Below are positions 47,801 through 60,500 of a stretch of 64,000 bases of DNA, one piece after another. Numbering within the stretch: the stretch's first letter is position 1; every line of letters starts with the position of its first letter. The position numbers were made by a program, and so were the translations under genes. Origin of the DNA: Liolophura sinensis (Eukaryota > Mollusca > Polyplacophora > Chitonida > Chitonidae); assembly GCF_032854445.1 (NCBI RefSeq), contig NC_088300.1, forward strand, positions 77,057,966-77,121,965, read 5' to 3'. The notes below the pieces were generated by a model. It had not been told where the DNA came from and ran no database searches. It was given only the letters and a program-made list of their open reading frames with translations.

Positions 47801-50670
47801 AAGGAATGCTGGGTTGTCAGCCATAAAATAACACGCACTCTGACAGCATAAATAGATTATGTCAGCATACTGAAAACAGAAAGAAACTGGCAATTCAAAC
47901 TCTCTAAATTACATGAAAGTGAAGGAATGCTTTAAAATTTGGGATTGATTTTCCATTTAAATGTACTTTACATTTACCCCAATATGTGCGCAAGTAACCC
48001 TAGGTGTATGATGCATACAGATCTAAAACAAATGTACAAATTTGTATGATATGGCTTAAAATGTTTCTTTTTCTATGCATGTATCAAAGAATATTACATG
48101 ATACGGATATCCATGTATATATGTTTTTGTTTTATTTTTGTATCTGTTTTGTATCTGGTTTAACGCTGATATAAGGTATATCATACAAGGAGTAATGTAT
48201 TAGGCTTCAATCTGTTGGGTCACAAATAAATACAAGAGCTTACATACAGCAGTTTACAGACAAACTGTACACAAGAGTAGCTTCCTGACCTCTGCACATG
48301 TATCAGCGAGCTGCACAAATGACACTGGCATGACAAATACCCCCAATAATAAGTTAAGATTTAAGAAATTCCCCAGCATGGTATAAGTACACCCAGTGTC
48401 AGACATGTTAGTACATATCATTCAGATTCAATGATCTCCTCTTTTTTTTTCTTTATTCTTTGTTTCCTTTTATTAGTTGTGTCTTGATTTACAAAACTTC
48501 CAATATGTAGTCTGAGCTACCTCTGAGTCACACTGCAAAATGTCACCGCTTTAGGGCAAGATAGGGTTGCTTGCATATCTTTTAACAATATACAGACAGT
48601 ATCATTATTTTTGCAACAGAGAGAACTCAAACCCACGCAAAAACCAAATTCAGACGCTCTGTCTAATTTTGCTTAATTAATCTATATTCTATATCACCAG
48701 ATGTTAAAATTTGCAGAATTGATCCTACCATGTTGTTAAGCTAGAGCATCCCACATAACAAGCCTGGTTTTAAAATAAAGCAGACAATTGTGCAGGAGAG
48801 TTGTGTAACACTTAAGCTGTAGCCACTGTTAAGTTAGCAACACCAGCTTTGGTAAAGCAATCACAGCTTATTATGTGAGGGAAAAACAGGTCACAGTTAC
48901 ATGTATGTACAAGGCACAGTACAGGTGATTTCCCAGGTACAGGTGTGTCGCAAATAATCAAATTAGAACAACAGTGATAGACTATAGAACAAGTTTCAAT
49001 TAGTAACTCATAGCCATATTCTTGTGCACTTCGCAATGAAGGATTAAATATAACCATTACACTTTCAACAAGATTTCTGGCCTTTTGTTGGTCTTAAACT
49101 CTTCATTCTGTTATGAGGCACATCAATGTGGGCAAAGACATAGATGAATAGATTAACAGTTAAGACATGGGTATATCTGCTATTCACTCAACCAAGTGGA
49201 TTACTGAACAGCTAGCATGCAATCTGCACTGTCTTGGATACTTGGAATGTGGTAAAATTGACTTCACAAATTCACAAAATAGGTATGCAAACTTCACCTG
49301 AATGTAACTTAAATGCAACATTTTGACAATGGCATATATCACAAGTTGACCTATGACATCTGATAATGACAATCAGGGCAGTAACTACCCAGCCAAACGC
49401 AGATGAGACAGTGTCTGTATATAACAAATAACAGTTTTAACAATTACAATAAAACAGTGTTCTAAGTATCAACAGTAACACCAAAAAGTAATTAACAAGC
49501 GGTTGTTTTCTGGTGCAAAGTAGTTCTGCAGGTAACACCTTGGAGTTACACGAATGTCCTGGTTCTCCAAGTACAGCACAAAATATGCAAATTCTACCTG
49601 CATTATCCGTACCAACAAATGGTCAAAACATCCGAAAGACAAAAAACTTTGACCATAACATTTCAATTAGAAGCACAACAGAGGTTCAAGTCCACCCTTA
49701 GACATATATGTAACAAAATATTAATGAAAGCAGTGCAGAGTTGTATGGGGACTTACGTATAACAGTGTGCACAAACAAAAAATCTGCCTGGCACAAGAAT
49801 TTGTAATCTTTTAATTCAAGTAGTTTATATACATGTACTCCAAATAGATCAAGGGCTTCCAACCACTGAAGTGTACAACATACAAAAAGCCACCTGTATG
49901 CATATGTCTGAATGGACATTGAATGATCAGCCTTCATGATGATTTAATACACGTGTACTCTGTGTAATGTTGTGTTAAATGTCTGACTACAGACTACTCA
50001 TAAAACTAGAGTCTTCTTTATTAATCAACCAATTGTGAGACTGTCTCAGTGTACACTGAATTTTAGGAGCTATAAAAAATGTTGTTTTTTTTTGCATTTT
50101 AATCTAGACCAGCCAACAAATATTTCTATGGCCACCTCCAATGAGCAACAATTGTTTGCTTTTAAGATAAAGGTGTACTGTAATTCTGAAAAATACAGCT
50201 GAGAACAGAAGAATCAACCTTGTCACCCAACCTGTGTGAAAATACAGATGTTCCCCACCAATCATGTTTCTTGTGTTCTCAGCAAGGAGTTAATTCATGT
50301 ACATGTTAGGTTGGCTGTGGATTATTTACAATCCGGATGTATGTAGCACAGCTTCAAAAATTAATGTACATTTAAAATACCCAAACCTATTTATTTTCCA
50401 ACAAATGTTTAAACAAAGTGTATCCCTGTGAAAAACTCTGTCAAATTAAGTGTTTTGGAATGTTATAAATCATTAAAAATTTGCAAAAAAGAAATGGCTT
50501 AAATATGCAGGTAATAATTTTCCTTATCAAACCAGGAAATCATTAAAATATTGGGCCGGAATGTGTTCTGTACAATGGAATGGCAAGAAAGGTAAAAAAT
50601 TCCAACTTGTTGTTTCCAATGTGGCTCTGAGATCTATGAACAGTGGTTAAAAAAAGTTGCAGTCGCAGAT
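44881..50670. other. Spacer between the ankyrin and KIF21 genes, no coding exon seen
   Basis: No domain-bearing ORF. A strong donor on the minus strand at 46083 (ccag|gtaagagc) may end a noncoding first exon of the ankyrin gene. A few degraded repeat pieces (46965-47100) are present. The right part is 3' flank of KIF21. Confidence 0.4.
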
Positions 50671-50678
50671 TATTATTA

Positions 50679-50688
50679 TTTATTTATT
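50679..50688 (-). terminator. Candidate KIF21 polyadenylation signals
   Basis: Two overlapping AATAAA hexamers on the minus strand, about 690 nt after the KIF21 stop codon. The surrounding TTTA repeats make a chance match possible. Confidence 0.3.
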
Positions 50689-51371
50689 TAATTTTTTTTT
50701 GTTTAAGCGATTCAATTAACATGGCACAAAGATGATACAAAGCACTTCTCAAAGACAACTGTCAACAGTGGACTAGCATAACTGGTAACCGCTTCCTGGC
50801 AAACTACAAGCTAGAACAAGCAACACTGCTGTAAAGACCTAGTACTTGGGATTGTTCACCCTCTCAACACACAGCTGTTTGAAGAGAGTTACACACTGAC
50901 ACACTCCTCACTTTCATTCATTGTCTTTAAATACCAGCAGTAACAACAAAAACTGATGACTCTTCTGCAAGAGATTTCACTTCACTGAGGTAGATAGCTT
51001 ACATGACTACTGAGGTAAAAAATGACTTTTACATGGCTTATCTGTAAAGAACAGTGTTAACAGTGCTTATGTAAACTTATTTAAATGTGCTCAGCACTAA
51101 TGTAGAATTTCCCAGGCGTCATGACCTGACTGTGAACTTTAGCACTTTCTGAAGCCTGGGATTCCTTTACCTTGAAAAGCTGAAGGCAGCAGAGGAACCA
51201 GCTTAACATTGTGTATGTGTATGTGTATACGTATGTGACATATTATACTCTGGCAGACAGACAATTACAGAGCACTAGCTTCTAATGCAGAAAAACCTCC
51301 AGCAAAATGTCATGGATAAGCAGAGCACTGAGGAAGATGAATCCCACAAAGGTCTGCCATGTCAGCCACCA

Positions 51372-51469
51372 TCATGATTCACTGCTGCGGTCATCTGTCA
51401 CATCCGAGCTGTCCGAAGGGTCAAGGCTGGACTTCTGCTTCCAGATGGCCACAGTATTGTCACTGTGGG

Positions 51470-51501
<32 letters not shown>

Positions 51502-54500
51502 TTACCTATAATTAGACATGGTCAAGGAAAAACATGGCTGCAACCGTGCAATACAGGACAAGTGCAAGGAAGAGAAAAGAAAACAGATGCATGCAACTGT
51601 GCAATATAGGACAAGTGCAAGGAAGAGAAAAGGAAACAGATGCATGCAACTGTGCAATATAGGACAAGTGCAAGGAAGAGAAAAGGAAACAGATGCATGC
51701 AACTGTGCAATATAGGACAAGTGCAAGGAAGAGAAAAGGAAACAGATGCATGCAACTGTGCAATATAGGACAAGTGCAAGGAAGAGAAAAGGAAACAGAT
51801 GCATGCAACTGTGCAATATAGGACAAGTGCAAGGAAGAGAAAAGGAAACAGATGCATGCAACTGTGCAATATAGGGCAAGTGCAAGGAAGAGAAAAGGAA
51901 ACAGATGCATGCAACTGTGCAATATAGGACAAGTGCAAGGAAGAGAAAAGGAAACAGATGCATGCAACCGTGCAATACAGGACAAGTGCAAGGAAGAGAA
52001 AAGGAAACAGATGCATGCAACTGTGCAATACAGGACAAGTGCAAGGAAGAGAAAAGGAAACAGATGCATGCAACTGTGCAATATAGGACAAGTGCAAGGA
52101 AGAGAAAAGGAAACAGATGCATGCAACTGTGCAATATAGGACAAGTGCAAGGAAGAGAAAAGGAAACAGATGCATGCAACTGTGCAATATAGGACAAGTG
52201 CAAGGAAGAGAAAAGGAAACAGATGCATGCAACCGTGTAAAATACGACAAGTGCAAGGAAGAGAAAAGGAAACAGATGCATGCAACTGTGCAATACAGGA
52301 CAAGTGCAAGGAAGAGAAAAGGAAACAGATGCATGCAACTGTGCAATACAGGACAAGTGCAAGGAGGAGAAAAGGAAACAGATGCATGCAACTGTGAAAT
52401 ATAGGACAAGTGCAAGGAAGAGAAAAGGAAACAGATAAGTACATGTATCAACTTGAAATACAAGACAGAAAGGTCGCAAATGTAACAATGAGCACAGGTC
52501 TGTTTTTCTTAGCAAACTTAGAACTATGGTCATCTTTGCTAAATACATGTATTTGACTGGTGTTTTAAGCCATGGTCAAGATTATATCACTGATGACTGC
52601 AGAGCGGTTAGAGGCCAGAGTGGTTAGTTCATTGGAGGAATGAACTGTCGTTCCCAGGTAAACCAAAAACCCCTTGGACTTCTAACCCAGACTGAGCCAC
52701 TGGGGTCTGGACTCAATCCTGTGACCCCAATGGTCAAGGAGGACAGTGTTCTACAGTTTCAAATTAAGTCAAAATGCACAAGATATCAAACACTGGGTAT
52801 CAAACCTTTGTCATATACTGAAGTTCTAGTTGTGAATTTCTCTCAGAGATCACTGATCAATGTACACAGAAGCATGGGCTACTTACTTTGATGCAGTGAA
52901 GATGGACGTGGAATTGGTGGCAATGGCATTGATGGGGCTGGTGTGGGCTTTGATCTCCCCCTCTGGACTGCAGGTGTCCACCTGCCACAGCTTCAAGTAG
53001 CCAGTCCGACAGCCACTCAGCAGTATGTCCCCTGAGGGCAGCAAGGCCAGGGCACAGATCCAGTCCTTATGGGCCGCGTTGACAGACTGACAGGAAATAA
53101 ACACTGCAGGTTATCACTTAGTTCAGATCAAGTCAACTCACAAAAATCTGATACTTCTCTTATAACCAGACTTAAGCATAATGTGCATGTAATGTTCTCA
53201 GGCCAGACTGGTTGCTGCCGCCAAGGCCCCATGTAGGGCAGGTGTATCTACAAATTCCCTGTTACAGGCAAGGCTTGAGCCCATACCTCATTTGTCCTTG
53301 TGACTGCAAGACAAATGCCTTAACTACTCCACAATGGCCTACTCCTTTGTCTTATGTCATATCCTACTCCCTTGCCTATGTCATGGCCTACTTCCTTGTC
53401 TATGCCATGGTCTACTCCTTTGCCTATGTCATGGCCTACTCCCTTGCTTATGTCATGGCCAACTCCCCTGCCTAAGCCATGGCCTACTCCCCTGCCTATG
53501 TCATGGAATATTTCCTTGCCTATGCCTATGTCCCTTGTCTGTGTCATGGCCTATCCCCATGCTTATGTCATGGCATATTCCCTTGCCTATGTCATAGCCT
53601 ACTCCCTTGTCTATGGCATGGTCTACTCCTTTGCCTTGTCTATGCCATGGTCTACTCCTCTGCCTATGTCATAGCCTATTCCCTTCTTTACGTCATGGCC
53701 TATTCCCTTCTTTACGTCATGGCCTATTCCCTTCCTTACGTCATGGCCTACTCCCTTGCCTATGCCATGGCCTACTCCCTTGCCTATGCCATGGCCTACT
53801 CCCTTATCTATGGCATGGTGTACTCCTTTGCCTTGTCTATGCCATGGTCTACTCCTCTGCCTATGTCATGGCCTACTCCCTTGTTTATGTTATGGCCTAC
53901 TCCCTTGCCTATGTCATGGCCTATTTCCTTGTCTATCTAATGGCCTAATCCCTTGTTTATGCCATAGCCTACTCCCTTGCCTATGTCGTGGCCTATTCCC
54001 TTGTCTATGTCATGGCCTATTACCTTGTCTATGCCATGGCCTACTCCCTTGTCCGTGCTGTGAAGAACACAATGAACAACAGATACTAGACAGCACAAAC
54101 ACAATATGATTCCCACAATATGGTCTGGGGGAGACATAACTAAGGTAGCTTGTTTTGAGCGAAAGCTACAAAGGCCATAATACTGTAAATTTAGAAAGAT
54201 CAATCGAGCCAGACAAGAGGAAGAGCTTACCTGTTTGAGTTGATGAGTGCCCAGGTCCCACTTTTTGATGCAGGTATCGCGTGAGCCACTGAATAGTGTG
54301 TGGCCCTGGATGGCCAAAGACTGGATGCCGTCATAGTGAGGGGGTTCAAGGTTATACTTGGGGGTGAACACACCAGCCGCTTCAGCAGGTACCTCAAATA
54401 TCTGAGCCAGCAATGGACAAAGAATCACTTGATTGTACATACGATGATATGTGTACACCACTGCACAGTCATGCAATCAGAATTTTTAATATTTTTAACA

Positions 54501-57500
54501 CTAATCTGCTAACGAATTCATAAAACTTGAAATCAAGATCGATCTCTTTGCTTTTCAAATAATGTTACATGTAGACCCAACGTTTGAATGTTTAAACCTT
54601 AATAATATGTACATTATGCCCCACCCAGTCACAAAACACTTAGACTGGGATGGGACAAACACTTTGCCTAGCCCAAGCAATGAGTACAAGCATATCTGTT
54701 TTAAACATGACCTCACAATTTTGTCACAGGCAGTCTGTCCATATATTTTCCATTAACAAGCAACATACACTAACAGGCTCTCCATGCATTTGAAAGTTTG
54801 CCATAGTTTTTAGATAGCATTTAATATTACACTTTTTAACTAAAACAAAAAATAGCAGAAGTTAACACAAAAGCATCTTTCAATACACACAAAAAAATAA
54901 ACACTGACTTGGACTGTCAAAGAAACTGTCCAACTTCACAAACATGTGTCTGATAAAATGAGAGCTATACCTTGATGTAGTGATCTTTAGAACCAGTAAC
55001 TAACAAGTCCTTGCTGTCCAATTCATCCAGGGCCAAGACCATGACTGGTGCAGCATGACCTCCACTTAGTTTACCAACAGCACTGAACCTGAAAATCAAA
55101 CTCCCAAGGTCAGCTCAAAGTCACAGATGAAACAATGATACAACCTGGTACAACACACATACATGTACAATGTAGAGAATAGTACTGGAAGACTACGTTG
55201 ACACATGGCCAAATATAACTGTTAGTAAAATGAATAGGAGGAAAAGAGTTAGATTTACTGATGAAACCTCACTGAAACACACAAATGTAGGACTTACTTG
55301 AGTCCAGGATACATGCCTGTGTTAACATGCATGACAACAGGTCCTACAGACATTGATCACTATGGACAGTGCTCTTTACCAAAGACTGCGTTAGCTTGGC
55401 AAAACAGGTTTGAAAACAATAAACTGAGGTCAGTTTGTGTACTATGGCTAATGATGAATGCAGTGTAAATGTTATGTTTTCCATGCTGATGTTGTTTGAC
55501 AGTAAAGCAGAGTCATGTTGGTACTCACTTCCTCAGGTCCCACACCCTGACCATGTTCCCAGAGGCTGAATACAGCGTCGTCCCATCAGAGTTCAGTGCG
55601 ATATCATTGATCTGATGTTCTCCCATTGGCAGGCCCACCTGGCGACCTCCAGATCGGGTCACAGAGCTGTCAGAGGTAAGCCCAGACGAACTGACAAGAA
55701 CAGACGGACGCAAAATATATTTATGGTTAACAGACATGGAATCAGGTATACAGGAAAGTATTCAGGATTGCAGGTAATTAAACTGTGACCAAATAAAGGA
55801 GCATCCCCATACATCCATTTCTGTTCATTCACGAAAAACGAACCAAAAACAAACCAAAAAAGCAGAATCAGATCTACACTAATCATTTTTCCATTCGTTT
55901 AAATGATAATCTGAAACAGCCTGGTGCTGTGAGAAGGGTGAGGGAAAAACGATAAACGATATACAGAAGCATTTGCGCATGAATACGCAAACAGACTGAT
56001 CTACCTGCTAATCCACTAACAACGGGATATTAATCTTAAGACAGCGCGCGAGAAAGCAGTCCACGGGAGCTCCCACTAACACGTGTTCATTGCAACAACA
56101 ACAACATAATGACTGACAAGAACGGATTTTATAAAGTTTTATATTCTGTCTGCACCTTTTTTTGCAGGATCAAAGACAGTAGCATGCTACATGAAATGCT
56201 CAAACTGATTCACGGACGTTGCCGTTTTTTGTGTATCTGTACGTTTGTTTCAGATTCACAAAGAACAGTGTAGCACTTGTGGTGGCCGTCCTAGCCAGGT
56301 ATAAATATCTATCGAGGTGTGCTGGCCGTCAATGAACACTGCTTTTCACAAGTGCGGTGAAAAAAAGCAGACACGAATTCTCGTTATGCTAACGGCATTT
56401 TAGAGCACATAATCTGGTGTTAACTATGCTGAACCATCGTTTGTTTGCTGTTTTTTTGTTTTGTTTAAGAAAAGTAATTCTCTGGTTTGAATTTTCTAGC
56501 AATGTTTTGTGTTCCCCTGGGGTTATTTATAATATATGTTCTCATCTCTATAATAAGGTATATCCCTAATTACCTGAATTATGACTTGATGAAATATATT
56601 TACAGTCATTAGGCTATGCCTTGGTGTGTCTGAAGTTTTAGCATGCTGACCTGACCTGACAAACCACATGCAGGTTTTCATCGTATAAACTCACCATGTG
56701 ACTAGCACGCACATGTGGCTTGGTTTAACATTGGGAGAGGAGGCGGCAGGGTGAGGGGAGAGGAGGGGAGTGGGGTGGGGCATCTATGGACCTTACAGGT
56801 TTTCAGAAACCAAGAGGAAGTTGGTCCGAAGAAACTGTGTGTAAATTTCTGTATCATAATCTGTGACAGTCTCTGCAGGCGTTAAAATTCTGTGCAGTGG
56901 AGCTCAGGTGCTTTGGTCTCCATTTCAGCCAAGTATATGCCAATAAGAAGAAAGTCAATATGACAAAAGGTCATGTGAGCAGACGAATGGGCTGGACTGG
57001 AATAAAGATTTCTCACAAAGTCCCAGTATTGTAACCTGTGTACAGTTTGCTTGGTGTTTTATGCCATATTTAGGAATATTTCACTTTTACGACAGTGGCC
57101 AGCATTATGGTAGAAGCAAACTGACCGAGCCCCGGGGACTTTTTGTTTTGTGATACCAGTCAAATGTTTTCATTTTCATTTCAAGGTTAAGAGCTGCAAA
57201 CGTCGGAGTGAACATAACTATGTGTTTTATTAATTGTTTGCAAAGATATATCAAGAGGGACATATGTGCAGATAGCTCTTAACTTTGTTCAGCAAGTTTA
57301 AACCCACATGTCCCGATGAACTGTGCTCACATACAATGTATACTCCCCACTTAGGTGCTACCATATGATTTTATTTAATACTTCACACTGCCCTTCATAG
57401 CTAGTGGTTTATATTTACATTCGATTTCCAAACGTGAAATTTGACTACGTAAAAGATGCAATGTACAAGTTGTGTGCAAACCCAAATACAGCGGTAGCAA

Positions 57501-60500
57501 GTAGATTTAGACTCAGGGTTACTTGTAGGCCTAATTTTATTTGTCATGAATGAACATATCGACCACGGCCCCGTTTTTTTCTATGCTAAGTACCTAAATA
57601 CACTCGTTATCGGAGTCTCTGGTAGTGTGTCCTTTATCAAGATTTTGTATGCCAAACACTTTGATCCGGTCCAGTAAAATGAACAAGCCTAAACTTTATG
57701 GCAACCGGGCTGGCATGTGTGACCCATGGGACTCTTTTTAACACCTGTCCGTGCATATCTTATACGTCTGTGTAGTGATCATGTTTATCAAGATAACACA
57801 ACACCCAGCCTTATTCAATCTTCCTTCTGTTCCTCAGAAAACTGTCAATGTACATGTTGGCCTACATGCTGCTGTTGTTGTTGTTGCAGTAATCAGCGTG
57901 GATCAAGCCTAATACACCTGATACCGCCTCCCCTGAACCCCTTCCTCTCCTCCACACTCACCGCTGTTATAAGCTCTCTCCTGCTGTCTGTTTGTCAGTG
58001 TTGTTTTAGCTCACATGGACTACTTTTGAAGAAATCGCGAATGAGCCATTTCAAATTATTAGTTTTGGTTCGTTTTTCTTGAGGCTAAAACGAATGACAC
58101 CATTCATTTTTGTATTCAGGATTTCCATTTGCGAAAAGTGAAGAAAACATGAAGGATATATGGGGATGCTCTTTAAGTGACACCTGGTCAGGGTAATGAC
58201 TGCCATCACACCTGGCCAGGGTAGTGACTGTTATCACACCTGGTCAGGGTAGTGACCGCAACCACACCTGGTCAGGGTAGTGACTGCCACCACACCTGGT
58301 CAGGGTAGTGACTGCCACCACACCTGGTCAGGGTAGTGACTGCCACCACACCTGGTCAGGGTAGTGACTGCAACAACATCTGGTCAGGGTAGTGACTGCA
58401 ACCAAACCTGGTCAGGGTAGCAACTGTCATCATACATGGTCAGGGTAGTGACTGCAACCACATCTAGTCAGGGTAACGTCTGTTATCACACCTGGTCAGG
58501 GTAGTGAGCGTCATCACACCTGGTCAGGGTAGTGACTGCAACAACATCTGGTCAGGGTAGTGACTGTCACCACACCTGGTCAAGGTAGTGACTGTTATCA
58601 CACCTGGTCAGGGTAGTGACTGCAACAACACCTGGTCAGGGTAGTGACTGTTATCACACCTGGTCAGGGTAGTGACTGCAACCACACCTGGTCAGGGTAG
58701 TGACTGCAACCACACCTGGTCAGGGTAGTGACTGTTATCACACCTGGTCAGGGTAGTGACTGCCACCACACCTGGCCAGGGTAGTGACTGTTATCACACC
58801 TGGTCAGGGTAGTGACTGTTATCACACCTGGTCAGGGTAGTGACTGCAACAACACCTGGTCAGGGTAGTGACTGTTATCACACCTGGTCAGGGTAGTGAC
58901 TGCAACAACACCTGGTCAGGGTAGTGACTGCAACCACACCTGGTCAGGGTAGTGACTGCCACCACACCTGGTCAGGGTAGTGACTGCAACAACATCTGGT
59001 CAGGGTAGTGACTGCAACCAAACCTGGTCAGGGTAGCAACTGTCATCATACATGGTCAGGGTAGTGACTGCAACCACATCTAGTCAGGGTAACGTCTGTT
59101 ATCACACCTGGTCAGGGTAGTGAGCGTCATCACACCTGGTCAGGGTAGTGACTGCAACAACATCTGGTCAGGGTAGTGACTGTCACCACACCTGGTCAAG
59201 GTAGTGACTGTTATCACACCTGGTCAGGGTAGTGACTGCAACAACACCTGGTCAGGGTAGTGACTGTTATCACACCTGGTCAGGGTAGTGACTGCAACCA
59301 CACCTGGTCAGGGTAGTGACTGCAACCACACCTGGTCAGGGTAGTGACTGTTATCACACCTGGTCAGGGTAGTGACTGCCACCACACCTGGCCAGGGTAG
59401 TGACTGTTATCACACCTGGTCAGGGTAGTGACTGTTATCACACCTGGTCAGGGTAGTGACTGCAACAACACCTGGTCAGGGTAGTGACTGTTATCACACC
59501 TGGTCAGGGTAGTGACTGCAACAACACCTGGTCAGGGTAGTGACTGCAACCACACCTGGTCAGGGTAGTGACTGCCACCACACCTGGTCAGGGTAGTGAC
59601 TGCAACAACACCTGGTCAGGGTAGTGACTGCAACCAAACCTGGTCAGGGTAGCAACTGTCATCATACATGGTCAGGGCAGTGACTGCAACCACATTTAGT
59701 CAGGGTAGTGTCTGTTATCACACCTGGTCAGGGTAGTGAGCGTCATCACACCTGGTCAGGGTAGTGAGCGTCATCACACCTGGTCAGGGTAGCGACTGTC
59801 ATCACACCTGGTCAGGGTAGCGACTGTCATCACAACTGGTCAGGGTAGCGACTGTCATCACACCTGGTCAGGGTACTGACTGCCATCAGACCTGGTCCGG
59901 GTAATGACTGCCAACACACCTGGTCAGGGTAGTGATTGCCACCACACCTGGCCAGGGTAGTGAGTGCAACCACACCTGGTCAGGTTAGTGACTGCCATCA
60001 GACCTGGTCATGGTATTGATTGTCATCACAACTGGTCCGGGTAATGACTGCCGACACACCTGGTCAGGGTAGTGACTGCCATCAGACCTGGTCAGGGTAG
60101 TGACTGCCATCAGACCTGGTCACGGTATTGACTGTCATCACACCTGGTCTGGGTGATGACTGCAGACACACCTGGTCAGGGTAGTGAGTGTCACCACACC
60201 TGGTCCAGGTAGTGACTGCCACCACACTTGGTCAGGGTAGTGACTGTTACCACACCTGGTCAGGGTAATGACTGCCACCACACCTGGTCAGGGTAGCGAG
60301 TGCCACCACACCCGATCAGGGTAGTGACTGTTATCACACCTAGTCAGGGTAGTGACTGTTATCACACATGGTCAGGGTAATGACTGTCATCACACCTGGT
60401 CAGGGTAATGACTGCCGACACACCTGGTCAGGGTAGTCAGTGCCATCAGACCTGGTCAGGGTAGTGACTGCCATCAGACCTGGTCATGGTATTGACTGTC

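Noticed and set aside
51502-52548. 348-codon minus-strand ORF, the second longest in the window
   Set aside because: It is the 53-bp minisatellite read through in a stop-free frame, between two clear KIF21 exons; the other frames are equally open.
53212-54109. Several 75-153 codon repeat ORFs (MAYSLAYV type) on both strands
   Set aside because: Artefacts of the 24-bp array, whose period is a multiple of 3.
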